A stretch of DNA of 64,000 nucleotides from Diogma glabrata (lineage: Eukaryota > Arthropoda > Insecta > Diptera > Cylindrotomidae), in assembly GCA_963693315.1 (NCBI GenBank), contig OY856187.1, forward strand, positions 377,417,241 through 377,481,240. The letters are read 5' to 3'. The notes beneath the pieces are model-generated. The model did no database searches. It was not told where the DNA came from and saw only the letters and a program-made list of their open reading frames with translations. The translations under genes and the position numbers were made by a program. Below, one piece after another: positions 10,202 through 21,988 of this stretch; within the stretch, counting starts at the first letter, position 1; every line of letters starts with the position of its first letter.

Positions 10202-13200
10202 ACGTGGCGCTTGAAACAAAGACCTGGGGCTTTGTAGGGATATTTTTTTATATAGGGCGTTGTCAACCGGTTTGGGTGTTGCCAACCGGTATATTTTTTT
10301 TAATTTTTTTTGGAAAAATAAAACCAGTTTAGGTTTTTTTGATAAACCAGTGGGTTTTTTGGTGTAATCAAATTAATTTTTTTTTTATTTAAAAAATTAC
10401 CTTTAAAATTAATTTTTCCTTAAAAATAATATATTTTTTCCTTAAAAATAATATATAATATATAAAAATAATATATTAACGTAAAATAATATATTTTTGT
10501 TAGAATACTATCTAAATTTTAAATCTTTAATAGGAAACGGTAAATAATTTAAACCACAGTTTTTTTATTATCGGTTTTGTAAAAAATATTTGTAAGTAGA
10601 TATAGATATTTGTTTTTGAGTTTTTCAAAATGTACAACTCATTCAGGAGGCCCCTGCCCCCCTGTATAATTAGTTAAGACTAATTTTTTTTTTAAGTTGG
10701 AAAAAAACCGTTTTGGGGTCAGCATTTTTTTTAGGGATTGTTTTTTATGCTGTCGATGTACATAGTCTTGTACATAATGTACATCTTGTAAATATTTTTG
10801 TAAATAACTTTTTTGCATTTAGATAATTAAAAATATATTTTGTATACCATGTACATATTGTACATATTGTATATAATGTACATATATTTTTTTTTCTTAT
10901 ATATACAATGTAAATATTTTTTGTAAATATTTTTTTTTGGAATATCGATATTGGTATATACTAGTAAATGGTTTTTGTATATAGAGTAGATTAAAGATAT
11001 AAATTTCTCTCAGCGGTAGCCTAAAAAGCCATCCATAGAGCTTCACTCTTTAACATTGATGTCGTTCTTAGATCGCCTATGGCTCTCTTCATTCGGCGAG
11101 GAAGTCCTCAGGGACGAGGATTGGTGTTGCTGTGTTTGTACTTGGGTGCAAACCAGTAGTACCATTCCTTGCTCAGAGGCTTCTTCGGTGTAATGAAGAG
11201 AAGGACCAATTATACTTTTGCTTTCAGGATCAGAGGCTTCACCTCATACAAATTCAAAAACTTACCATTTTTTTTTCCACTTAGCTTTTACAATAAGACA
11301 GTTTTTCATGGAGTTTAGGTGTTGAAGTCTGGTGCTCGGGAGCGTTCTTCAACTTTTGCATTAGGTTTAGTTGTAATTTATTTTTAGGTTAAACAAGCAC
11401 AACTGGGTCAGTAGAAATGGACCTAGTGTCTAATCGTGACAGTTGTGATTGTTTTATTAGGTTGGGGAGAAACTGTTCTGTAGAATCTGGTCGTTAGGGG
11501 CTTTTCTAGTCAGTTCTCACATGCATTGTTGGAGTGGGCTCGCGAACGCGATATTTTAAATTTAAACAAAATGGATATTGTAACCATACTTACTTTTTAC
11601 AATTGTCTCCAGACGAATCTTGATTTTGGGAATCTCTTATCTTACTACATTAAATAAAAATAAAATAAATAAAACAAATTTGTTGAAAATTAAATAAATA
11701 AATTTTTATTAAATAAAATAATTTTTTTTCGTAATTTAAATAGTTTTAGGTAACTAAATAAATAAATTTCTCTTAACTACACAATACATCAAGATATAAA
11801 TAAATATTTTTTATTTTTTTTTAAAAATAAATCAATATTTTGAGCTAGGACGGTGCATCCAATAAATAAACATCCTTTCTGAATATTTTTTATTTTTTCA
11901 ATTTTTTTTAAAAATAAATAAATGTATTTTAGGGGTGCTATCGTCAATAACTAATTTTAGGTATATATATATATATTTCAGTATATCTGAAATTAAATAA
12001 ATAAATTATATTTTTATATACAATATTTTAGGAATTTTTGTGAAAGGTAAAGCAAAGATTAAGTACGACAGTGGTCTTTTTGTTATTCTTTTACGAAATT
12101 TTGTTTTTGCAAAATTTTTTGTGTTTTTGAATTGGGCGTTCGTTGTTTTTTTCGTTTTGCGTTTTTCATTATTTTCACATTTACAGCGTACTAACTACTT
12201 TTTTTTGTTGGAATTGGTTTTGTTATTGTTATTGACGTGTTTTTGCGAATTCTGGACTTTATAAATTTTACCATCGAAATCTCTAGCGTCTGTTTTCTAT
12301 ATACCAAGCCTAAGTTTTTTTCAATACAATTTTTAATAATATTTTTTTTATAAAATTAAATTTAGTTGTTAGAATTATTAGTTTTCATAAATTAAACATC
12401 TATTCTTAGTTATTAGTTATTATAGTTATAAATTTAATTGTGGGTTTTTAGAATTTAATTAGTTTTTATATTTAATATTACTATAGTTTTTATAATTTTT
12501 TTTTATTAGTAATGCACTCATACGCGATCCCCATATTCGTCATTGGTTTAGTGTGAGTTACAGTTTCGAGGTATTGATTTATGTATTATTCACACTATGG
12601 AGTGGATGTCAATAGAACATGTCTCATTACAGTTCTATAAACTTTTGAACTTTTACAAAAGTGTTGAAATATTTTTATTTTGGCTAATATAATGTTCATT
12701 TTTGGCCAAAACGACTTCTATTGCGGTACGCCTTATTAGATTTTGTGATTTGTACAGGGATTGTTTTGTGTATCTCATATATATATATACAAAATAATTT
12801 ATGTCAAACCTGAAAATCTAGGTAGGTTTCCTATTCCAACACAATTCGTTTGGCGAAAGAATTTTTTGTGGTTAAGTCATGTTTTTATGAGTTTTAGGAT
12901 GTTATTAACGCAATAAAAGTTAACATTGACCAAACAGTTTTTCAACAATTTTGTATAAGTTTAGATCTTTCGTAACTACTCTCAAAGTATTATTGGTCTG
13001 TGTTTATAGAAGTATAATTGAAAATAATTAATTCCCATTAACTTTATATAGTGAGCCGGATCCAAATCAATATCTCCACATTTGTCATCATATTGATCCG
13101 CTGACGTACGTATACATATCTCGTATGAGTCCATTTTAGTTACCTTCATTTTTAAAATTATTTTTTATTGCGATTAATTTAAAAAAATAGGATAAATATA

Positions 13201-13400
13201 GAAATAATTATTTTTAGCTAACATTTATTTTCGTTTTGAATACAATAAATAAAGCGATAGAAATTTGACCTGAACAAATATATTAGAATTGTTATTATTA
13301 GTTTAAGTTTAATAGTGGTGGTTTCTGACGTAGAGGGGATGGCGACGTTTTTGTGATTTCAAGAGTAAAAATCTTGGTTTTTACCATGGTTCATTCATGG
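10202..13400 (+). other. Non-coding interior of LARD-like element
   Basis: 3.2 kb without gag, protease, RT or integrase motifs in any frame I read. It contains repeated GTACAT/TGTACAT motifs at 10760-10890, a GC-richer patch at 11010-11560 and long A/T-rich spacers. The longest plus-strand frame (12040-12264, 74 codons) is a Phe/Leu-rich chance product of T runs. The GC-richer patch may be structured RNA or a second captured fragment; I cannot identify it. Confidence 0.6.
10205..10222 (+). other. Primer-binding-site-like sequence
   Basis: TGGCGCTTGAAAC starts 4 bases after the end of the 5' LTR. It begins with TGG, as a site complementary to a tRNA CCA end must, and resembles lysine-tRNA-type sites (TGGCGCCCGAA...) in the first six bases. 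The matching tRNA was not identified. Confidence 0.5.
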
Positions 13401-13977
13401 TGTAACGTCCGCAATATTCGCAAAACAATAATAAAACCAAATTCATCTTCTGTTTCTAATTCAATAAAAATGTATTTCATAAGTTTCCGTTCATTTTTAC
13501 ATTAATAATAATTTTAAAATTTTCTAATACTTAACTGTTAGTTAAATTTCGAATATACTATAAAAAACAAACGAACGTACTCAATTTTATTTCAAATTCT
13601 AACAAACAGATGTCGTTACTAAACTTTTGCTGAACTTAGTATTACACGATTTGTTTTGACATCAGAAGATGTCAAACAAAAAAATCACATTGTTGATTTT
13701 GATAAAAAAGATTTGAGATGTGTCTCGCATTCCGATCTTGTCATTAAAAAAAGACACATGTTTTTTTCTGACTAGATTGATTCAAGTCTTGTCATGAAAA
13801 TAGTAAAAAGTTGTTTAGATTAGATGTTTTTTTTTTACGAAAAATATTGTTTTATTGTATTACTATTGTTTTGTTTAAATTAATATATGGAAAATCATAA
13901 AACAATTTAAGTTTTGTTTTACCTGTGGGTGAAGAGTGAGGATGTCAAGGTTGTGTTACTTTATTGATAAAATATTT

Positions 13978-13985
13978 TATCGATA
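13978..13985. promoter_or_regulatory. DRE-type TATCGATA motif in the 3' LTR
   Basis: Same octamer at the same place in the second LTR, unchanged. Outward transcription from this LTR would run into the gypsy relic and onwards to the right. Confidence 0.35.
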
Positions 13986-14188
13986 ATTTCAATAGCTGTT
14001 TGTTCAATTATAATATATGAGTTTGTACTGTTATCATATGGTTTTATGTTTGGTGTAGTTTCAACGTTAAAAAAATCAGAAACGATACCACATAGTTATT
14101 CAATTTTCAAAATTTGTCAAAGTTTACCTTCACCATATAAGATAAGGGATTGCTAACCAAAAAAAATTAACACAAACAATATACAAAA

Positions 14189-14332
14189 ATGGTTGATTAT
14201 TACAAAATACTTGATGTTACTAAAACCGCATCAGACGCAGAAATTAAAAAAGCATACAGGAAATTAGCTTTAAAATGGCATCCAGATAAAAATCCTGAAA
14301 ACTCTGAAGCAGCTTCAACAAAAAAATACTAA
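14189..14332 (+). pseudogene. Captured DnaJ/Mrj-like J-domain fragment (3' LTR copy)
   Basis: Same 47-codon frame as in the 5' LTR; one base differs, changing residue 17 from Thr to Ala. The HPD motif and the TAA stop are retained. The copies are identical in structure because the LTRs are made from one template at integration, so the stop and truncation were present before this insertion. Confidence 0.8.
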
Positions 14333-14592
14333 AATAAGGTTTTTATACAATTATATGTCAATATTTTTATATATATATATTATATTCCATTCTTTTTTAT
14401 TGAATTTTTTTTTATTTTTTTTGAATTGAATTCAAATTTTGATTTCCTTCTGGAAATGTTAGGCTAGAGCCTTCAGTGTATATAAGAGGTTCCCAAGACC
14501 GAGTTTATGTGGGGGCAACACGGCCATCCCGTTTATTTGTATAGAATTTTCTTTTTGAATAACATATCTAGTAGCAAAGGTCCAACATAACA

Positions 14593-15135
14593 TATGAATA
14601 CATATTAAATACTTGCAACCGTTTTACTAGATGATCAGAAGCAATCCCGATTGTTGATATGCGAGTAACGACTATAGGTAGAGCATTAATCGATCAGAAT
14701 ATTTCGCGATTTGGATTACCATTGCATATTACCACAGATCAAGCTGCAGAATTTGAATTTAGCGGAAAGTTTCTTTACAGGTGCATTGTAATACCTCTAA
14801 TTGGATTGATACATAAAAAAAATCTGATCTTAAATGCACTCCATTCAGCTGATCTTGTCTACGGACAAAGCATTAGGATCCCTGGGGAGCTAACTATTTA
14901 TTCTGAAGGTTATTTGTCAGATCCTTTAACGCTGGTCTGTATTTTAAAACAGACTATGGGCTGCCTTATACCCAAAGAAACTCGGAAAGGTCCTCAAGAC
15001 AATATTTAAATTCCTTAGGAATTAGAAGAATGCGACTTTGTTTTTCTTCGGGTTGATAAAATAAAATCTGGTTTATCAACACCATATGTGGAACCCATAT
15101 ACAGTAATAAGATTTTTCTTGGATTAAGGACTGTA
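14593..15135 (+). pseudogene. Ty3/gypsy relic: integrase core and C-terminal end
   Basis: Continues the domain interrupted at 9010: Y-x-L-x-x-x-x-R-F-T-R followed by a TGA where W is expected, SEAIPI, then FGLPLHITTDQAAEFE (the D-N/Q-G second Asp region, here TDQAAEF). The frame 14659-15009 then runs through a shortened middle with SADLVYGQSIRIPGE, the typical end-of-core motif. After a shift near 15020, FVFLRVDKIKSGLSTPYVEP marks the integrase tail. The segment holding the third catalytic residue (Glu) seems lost between 14770 and 14830. No 3' LTR could be paired. Confidence 0.78.
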
Positions 15136-15870
15136 ATTAATTTTAAATATTTTATTAGCTCTGTGTTATTGTTTCGACATAGGATTTGTTAAAATCCTCT
15201 ATTCATCAATATTAACGATTTATCAATTTATCGATTTTTCAATTTATTTAACATCTTTTAAAAACGAAAGTTTATTTTTTCGGCAAGCCATCAAATTAGA
15301 CAAAATGCCAATGTAACAATTAATGCAGATACGTTGAAATGATTTTAGGAATTTAAATTTGACAGACGAAATTGATTACAAATAATTGATGACAAACTTT
15401 GATACAATAGTCCCAAAAGTCAAGCTAACGATGCACTTTTAAAATTCCAGCCATTAAATTATCTGAACTAAAAATTACGTCAAGATAAAATAAATAATTT
15501 CTGTTTATCGACACTTTACCAATTTATCTATATTTCGTGATCCGGCTCGAAGGACCATGAAATTTTTCGTGCAATTATTAAAGGCTTAACTAATAAGAAA
15601 ATTAATTTACTGGGACAGTTTGGCGATAAAATATTTATTTATATAAGTAATCTAAACAGAAAAAAATATTGCGACGCTGATGCATAGGCTGACTTCACCA
15701 CAACTCTGGAAACATAGTGTTCTGGATATATAATGAGCTAATATCCATAAAATACTTTAATTAACGCTAACTAATATTATGGACTTCGTAGTTCTAATAA
15801 TAAAAATATTAAAGCAGGCAGTAGTATCCCAACAAACATAAATTCTGTTGCACGAGAAAAAGTAAACAAA
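15136..15870. other. Spacer, nothing recognised
   Basis: Non-coding AT-rich sequence between the gypsy relic and the tandem array. It may include the unrecognised 3' end of the relic. Confidence 0.3.
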
Positions 15871-17770
15871 AATTTTACCGGAAGTGACAAAGCGGAAATA
15901 AGGATGCAGAACTGTTGTAAACCGTACTAAATGTGTATGTACCAAATTTCATCCAACTCGATTATCAGGTACAGAAGCTATTGAGCTTCCAAAATAACAG
16001 GTGCTTGGAGGACCCCCTATCACTTTGTTCTCTATCGCTAAAATAACTAATCAGTTCCTTGCCATACATACTTGCATCTTTTTGCAAAGTGTAATCAAAA
16101 TTACTTAACGAACGAATGTTGTATGCTTCCAACAAACATTGAAATAATAAACGGGTGTTCGGGAGGACCCCACCACTTATCCCAATATTGTCCAAAAACT
16201 AGTCAATTCTTTGTCAATAAAGTCTTTATCTTTTTTCAATGTGCCATTAAAATTGATTAATGAATGAAATCTGTATGCTCCCAACAAACTTTAAAAACCA
16301 AGTGTGAAAAGTCAGCAGCTGTATGGTAGATTCCCCGCCACTTTGATCAATGTGTCCCAAAAGATGATTATTGTCTTCTTACACTAATTGAAACCTTTCC
16401 ATAAGTTTTATCATAATCACTTCATTATTGTAGGCTGTAGTGTGCATAAAGATACTGAAAAAACTGCCAACAATTAAAAAAAAATTTTTTTTACCGGAAG
16501 TAAAAAACCGGAAGTTGGGATGCAGAATTTTTGTAAATCATAATAAATGCTTATGTACAAAGTTTCATCCAATTCGATTATCAGGTACAGATGTTATTGA
16601 GCTTAAAAAAACAGGTGTATGGGACACCCCCCATCACTTTGTTCACTATCGCTCAAAAACTAATCAGTTCTTTGCCATACATGTTTGCATTTTTTTCCAA
16701 AGTGTCATCAAAATTGGTTCACGAACGAATGCTGTGTGCTCCCAACAAACATTGAAAAAATTATGACACAGTAAACAGGTGTTCGGGAGACCCCGTTCCA
16801 CTTATTCCAATATTGTCCAAAAACTAATCAGTTCCTTGTCATTTAAGTTTCCATCTTTTTCCAAAGTGTCATTAGAATTGATTAATGAAGTCAATGTGTC
16901 CCAAAAGATGATAATTGTCTTCTTACACTAATTGGAACCCTATTCCATAAGTTTCATCATAATCACTTCATTATTGTAGGCTGTAGTGTGCATAAAGACA
17001 CTGAAACAACTTAAAAAAAGTACAAAAAAATTTTTTTTACCGGAAGTGAAAAACCGGAAGTTGGGATGCAGAACTATTTAAACCGTACTACATACTCATG
17101 TACCAAGTTTCATCCAATTCGCTTATCAGGTACAGAAGTTATAGAGCTTTCAAAAAAACAGGTGCTCCAGGGACCCCCCCCCACTTTGTTCACTATCGCT
17201 CAAAAACTAATCAGTTCTTTGCCATACATGTTTGCATCTTTTTCCAAAGTGTCATCAAAATTCATTCACGAATGAATGTTTTATGCTCCCAACAAACATA
17301 AAAACTTTGTGGAAAAAACCACCTGTTGTATGGTGGACTCCCCAACCCTTTATCCAATGTGCTCCAAAAGCTGATAAAATCTTTCTCATGTTATTTAAAA
17401 GCTTTTCGCAACGTTTCATGAAAATCGATCGGTAATTGTAGGCTACAGTAGTAATAAACACCTGAAAAAAAAAATTTTAACCGGAAGTGATAAACCGGAA
17501 GTTGGTATGCAGAAATATTGGAAACTGTATTAAAACTTATATAAGGTTTATAAGTTTAAACGTATATAAGTTTCAATAAGATCATAGCCCGGAATCAGAA
17601 GTTATTCAAGATTTAAACTTAGAGGTGTTCGGGAGACCCCCCGCCATTTTGTCCAAATTTGAAATGAATCCAGATCTTCCATTTTCAAGTGAACTTGTAT
17701 CATTTGCCAAAGTTTCATCAAGATCCTATGCAGAAAACTCACCCACCCACCCACACACAGACGTACACCA
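15871..17770. repeat. Degenerate hierarchical tandem array anchored by ACCGGAAGT
   Basis: Four large units begin with a CCGGAAGTNANAAACCGGAAGT-like block at 15878, 16494, 17040 and 17481 (spacings about 617, 546 and 441). Each then has GGATGCAGAA, TTTCATCCAA.TCG.TTATCAGGTACAGA and several roughly 150-bp subunits with GGTGTTCGGGAGACCCC, CAAAAACTAATCAGTTC, TTTGCCA and CCAAAGTGTCATCAAAATTG. The last unit ends in CACCCACCCACCCACACACAGACGTAC. Small frames inside are not conserved between units, so I see no gene. It could be the repetitive tail of an unrecognised element. Confidence 0.75.
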
Positions 17771-17866
17771 AATTTTTTTTTGGCTATTTAGATAGAGGAT
17801 GGTCCAAAACAAAAGAAAAAATAAAATTTGGGGTATGTAAGATTTTTTTTTTCGCGATAGATTGCA

Positions 17867-17900
17867 TTACTTCACACAATTTAAAATTGTGGTGAAGTAA
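17867..17900. repeat. Short near-perfect inverted repeat
   Basis: TTACTTCAC-ACAATTT faces AAATTGTGGTGAAGTAA with almost no loop. It lies just after the tandem array and may mark the end of the same element. Confidence 0.6.
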
Positions 17901-20030
17901 AAATATTTGCAAATGCAAATGTTTTCATTGATTTTATTTGAATGTATATTTCTTATATATTTACGAAAGGCTATATTTAATATACATAAATAGATATACT
18001 ATACTAATATACTAGTTTCGAATTTTTAATTCACTAGATTTGAATTTTGAATAACTTTTGAATTATTAGGGATTTCTTGTGTGTGAGCCCAAGTCCATTC
18101 ATGGAATGTAAACGCTGGAGAGAGATGAAGATGTATATAGGTAGATAGATAGAAATAGCCACAAAAAGAGTGAATTGATCAAAATATCTTGATTATTGTT
18201 CCTCAAATGTCATTCTAATTTTGGAGGCGCAATTTTGCTTTTCTCTGCCACAACCAAAAAAAATTTGCATTAGGATTTTGTTTTTGATCTTATAAAATTT
18301 TTATCTTTTGTTTATGAAGATCAAAACAACGTTTGGTTGTGTTTTGGCATTAATTTTTGTTTTGTCCCAAACATTGCAGGCTTATTTATTTTTTAAATGC
18401 AAATTGAACGTCTAACTCTACTTTATCTGGACATTTCCGCATAAACTTACCTTTTTTGAGTAAATTGAAATTCTGATAGGCTAAAACCTATAACAAAATC
18501 TGTGAAATGTGTTGCTTTTTTTAATATTTTCTAAGCAGTGTTCCGATTTTTATTTTATTTTGCTCTCAAAAAGTTTTTGTCTTAGAAAATAAAATGCATA
18601 ATAATCATAAGCCGCTCTTAAAGAGCTAAATATTATTTTCTTATTTTTGGCCTCAAATATTTAAATTTTGTTTTAAAAATAAATTTTTGTACGGGGTAGA
18701 TTTTATTTTGTTTTGTTTAATTTCGCTCAAAAGAGAAGAGGAATAAAATCAAGTTATTTTCTAAATATCCGTTATACATATTCTTGTTTGTTTTCCTTAT
18801 TTATTATGGTCCAGTTTTCATACAATCGTTGTTTAATAATTTATTATTTTTACATAATGTATTAATGAACAATTTTTAATTTGTTGTTAATGAATTTAAT
18901 TATGAAATTTAAAAAATTATTTAGCATCATTATTTACTGACCGAAGTTTTTAAAAATACAAATATAACAATACAAATTTGATTAATTTTTTTTCGATTAT
19001 CATTTTTATTTTATTAATTAATTTTTAATCTATTTTATTTCTATCTATTAATACGCAATACACGTTTTCTTTTTCTATTAAAACCGTCAAAAAACAAAAG
19101 TCACATTCGATTTGACTGAAATAATTGCATTAACTAAAGCAAATGTAAAAGCTCTACGAAATTTATTGTTTTTTCAGTTTTCTCTGTTATTTTTCAGTCA
19201 TATCGAACGCACTTTATTCTTAGAAATTTTAAGCAAAACAAACCAAAAGAAAATAAAAATAAAAAACTTATTTCAATTTATTATTTTTGTCAAATAATTA
19301 TCTCCAAACAAAATCTTTTCTTGTAATTTTTTATTTTGCTCACAAAAAGTTTTTTCGAAAATTCTTTTATTTTATCTTAAAAGCAAAGGAGAAAATTAAA
19401 AAAAATTAAATTGCATGGTTTGATTTTTAAAATAAGTGCGGGTGCCCGAAAAAAACTTAAAATCTGATCACTGTTTCTGAACTAAAATAATGTCAAATAC
19501 AAAACATTTCTGAGTGATTCCCTATAGGTTGGTTTCCTGCAAACGCAACAAACATTTACCATACCATTCGGTAAACTCCCAATAATGTTAGCGAACGTTT
19601 GTTCATGATCAAATTTTTTATCTCCACTAAGGAAATTTAAGTTTGCAAATATTAACAAATGTTCGGTGGAGACCAAACTTATGACTTCCCATATTTTTAT
19701 TTGTGAACTATACTGTTCCAAAAATGATTTTTTAAAGAAAACTGGGGTGTAACTGTAATTTATTCATCTACCGGTAAGTTTTGATAACATTTCACATCGT
19801 TATCAATGATTCTAACCACATCATTTAGTATTGGATAAAATACAAAAATCTTAAAATCGTTATCGGCTCAGTTTTAGTACAATTTAATAACAACTTTGAA
19901 TGGATTTTGTCTGAATTGTGAGAGTTTGTGTTGAGTTATACTTCAAAATTCCACTCAGTTTGAGCTTAATATTTAATTAATAACATAAAATAAATAAAAA
20001 CAATTATTTAAATATATATTTGGATAGCCC
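17901..20030. other. Intergenic AT-rich sequence upstream of slo
   Basis: No domain-bearing frame or RNA gene seen. A short TAGATAGATAGA run is at 18139. An imperfect inverted block of about 150 bp (TTGGTTTCCTGCAAACGCAAC at 19529 against TTTGGTCTCCACCGAAC read inversely at 19660) might be a small foldback insert. Confidence 0.35.
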
Positions 20031-21649
20031 TAACATTTATTCTACTTCGGCGCATTACTTCACAACAATTTTTATATTGATTCTAAAACTACTGTCGTCT
20101 TTATCTCGTCATCGTCGTCGAGAAAATCGACTTTCAGATTTCTGTTCGATTTAGCTGCAAAAGGTTCGTGATCCCGTTTCTTCTTGTATCGAAGTGAACC
20201 AAAAAAAAACTTGTGAATTTTTTTTTTAATTTTAAATTTCAAGAAAATCTAAAGTGAAAAACATAAATTAAAATATATTTAATAAAAAATTTCATCTCTA
20301 CCTTAAATCATTGTACAATTTTGTGAAACTTTTCAGTGAAAATCAAACACAGAAATAAATTTAAAAAATCAAAGAAAAAAAAAAAAGAAAAATGAAAGAA
20401 AAAAAAATATAAGAAAAGAAAAGAAAAATGAAAATTTGAAAATATTCTATCGTGCTTGTGTGGTTAAATATAAAATTTATTGAATTCTATTTTTCTGTTC
20501 GAAAAAAAAAGTTATATAGAAAATATAAAAAAAATATAAATCAGGAATAGAATATATTTTTTTTTTTACATAATCCAGTTATTTTAGTTCAGGGAAAACA
20601 ATATAAAAGAAAAGTTAATCGTTTTTTAGGGATATAGAAAAGATATTAAATAAATTTTTTTGTTAATTTTAATTACAAAAAAAGAAAATTTTTTTTTATC
20701 ATATATTAGTCTTTGTGACCTGTATAAATGGTGTTTAATGTGTTTATTAAGTGAATGTTGGCAGCCCTGGAGTGCCTCGGTGTCGTAGCGTTTACTAGGT
20801 AGGGTGGATGGGAATAAATAATCTTCATTAAATAAAGATAAAACAAAACAGGAAAAGGAATTTTCAAAATATTAATTCTTCTTGAAGGAAAATATGAACA
20901 ATACGATACGAAAATCTAAATATACACATACAACAAGAAAAACAAGAAAATCAATACAAGCCTTCCATTATTAAATTCCAAAGGTTATTCTCTTTATCCA
21001 AACTCACAATAAATTTTCCAAAACGAACGAAGAACAAGAAAAAAATGAATTATAAATATCCTAAAACAAATCAACGATTTATTGGACAAAATGTTTAAAA
21101 AATATTAAATTTTTTTTCTTTTAAGTTTTAATGGAATAGATTCGATTACATCCATTTCCACTGTGTTTTCTTTTCCATCCCCATTTTTTTTATTGTTGAT
21201 TCTCTTCGGGTTTTTTTTTTATTCATTCTGTTCATTTTATAAAAATAATAGCTAACTAATTTTGTTAAAACTATCAAATAGAATAACTTTATTCTTATAA
21301 AATTTTCGGTATCGATTTTCGTAACAAAAAAAAATTTTAATTTTCGAAGTATTTTTCTGATAAAAGGGTATGTTGAAGAAAATTTGTTGAGTTAATAAAA
21401 TATTATGTGCTTGTGGTGACCTATATAAATGTAATTCCGCTTTTCTTGACATTTTACATTCATCTTTTTTGTGTTAAACAAAATTCTTTTGTAAATATTT
21501 TAAACAAAAAATTTTTTAAATTAAACGAAATATTATGCCAGAGCATGGAAAATGGCACTTCAACACCTTCAAGAAGAATTAATCATAGTTCACAAGTTGT
21601 GTGTTTTGTGTGTCATAAAAAAATTAAATTATAAAAATTAAAATCATAG
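20031..21649 (+). promoter_or_regulatory. slo: Probable 5' transcribed/promoter region of slo
   Basis: In Drosophila slo is driven by several tissue-specific promoters with untranslated first exons upstream of the common coding exon. This 1.6 kb lies immediately upstream of that exon here. The motif GTGACCTNTATAAATG occurs twice (20715-20730 and 21416-21431), each including a TATAAA box, which would suit duplicated start regions. TCATAG directly before 21650 could be a 3' splice acceptor for the coding exon. No transcript evidence is available, so first exons and start sites are inference. Confidence 0.4.
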
Positions 21650-21652
21650 GGG

Positions 21653-21988
21653 ATGTCGGCTTGTGACGAATCAGCAGTTGAAGCAGCATCATCATCTGAT
21701 ATACCACCTAGTGATGAAGATGATTGCCTCAAAGTTAGAAAATGGTGGTGCTTTCTATTATCAAGTATATTTACATTTCTTGCCGGATTGCTTATTGTAT
21801 TATTATGGAGAGCATTTGCATTCTTATGTTGCCGAAAAGAACCAGAATTCTCACCGAATGATCCAAAACAAAAGGAGCAAAAAGCCTCAAGACAAGGAAA
21901 ACAAGAATTTGAGGGAACTTTTATGACTGAAGCAAAAGATTGGGCTGGTGAACTTATATCTGGTCAAACAACTACTGGTAGAATTTTG
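21653..21988 (+). CDS. slo: slowpoke BK channel, N-terminal coding exon
   Basis: 112 codons to a GTAAGT donor at 21989 (phase 0). Slo is the pore-forming subunit of large-conductance, voltage- and calcium-activated potassium channels in the plasma membrane of neurons and muscle. The exon starts MSACDESAVE, has an acidic stretch, KVRKWW, the hydrophobic S0 segment at about residues 31-51 (FLLSSIFTFLAGLLIVLLW) and the adjacent CCRKEP; cysteines at this place are lipid-modified in vertebrate BK channels. It ends KDWAGELISGQTTTGRIL just before S1. S0 and the KDWAGELISGQT block are diagnostic of Slo1. The start is fixed because an in-frame TAG lies two codons upstream (21647-21649). An extra upstream start known from Drosophila is not present in this exon. 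Reading past 21988 gives only V-S-stop, confirming an intron. S1-S6 and the RCK domains are not in the window. Confidence 0.93.

Larger units (their letters stand above)
13401..14592 (+). repeat. 3' LTR of LARD-like element
   Basis: 1192 bp copy of 9011-10201 with about 1% difference, including one inserted A near 13702 and one amino-acid-changing base in the J-domain frame. Followed by the TATG target duplication. Confidence 0.92.
9007..14596 (+). mobile_element. LARD-like non-autonomous LTR retrotransposon with captured J-domain sequence in its LTRs
   Basis: Two direct repeats of 1191 and 1192 bp start TGTAACGTCC and end AACATAACA, and flank about 3.2 kb without coding potential. Four bases TATG precede the left LTR (9007-9010) and follow the right one (14593-14596), a target duplication of the size Ty3/gypsy elements make. 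A primer-binding-site-like TGGCGC starts at 10205. The LTRs differ by about ten substitutions and one 1-base indel, so the insertion is young compared with its broken host relic. With no gag or pol it must have been moved by another element's enzymes. A conventional polypurine tract directly before the right LTR is not visible; the nearest purine-rich stretch is AGAGGGGATGG near 13332. Strand is assigned from the binding-site-like motif. Confidence 0.88.

Noticed and set aside
12040..12264. 74-codon hydrophobic frame in the LARD interior as an env- or membrane-like gene
   Set aside because: Phe/Leu content follows from T-rich runs; no signal or motif order, and no related frame.
16072..17461. 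Several 60-108-codon frames in the CCGGAAGT array
   Set aside because: Frames repeat only because the DNA repeats; reading frame is not kept between units.
19482..19721. 79-codon minus frame upstream of slo
   Set aside because: Overlaps an imperfect inverted repeat; no domain; composition fits chance.
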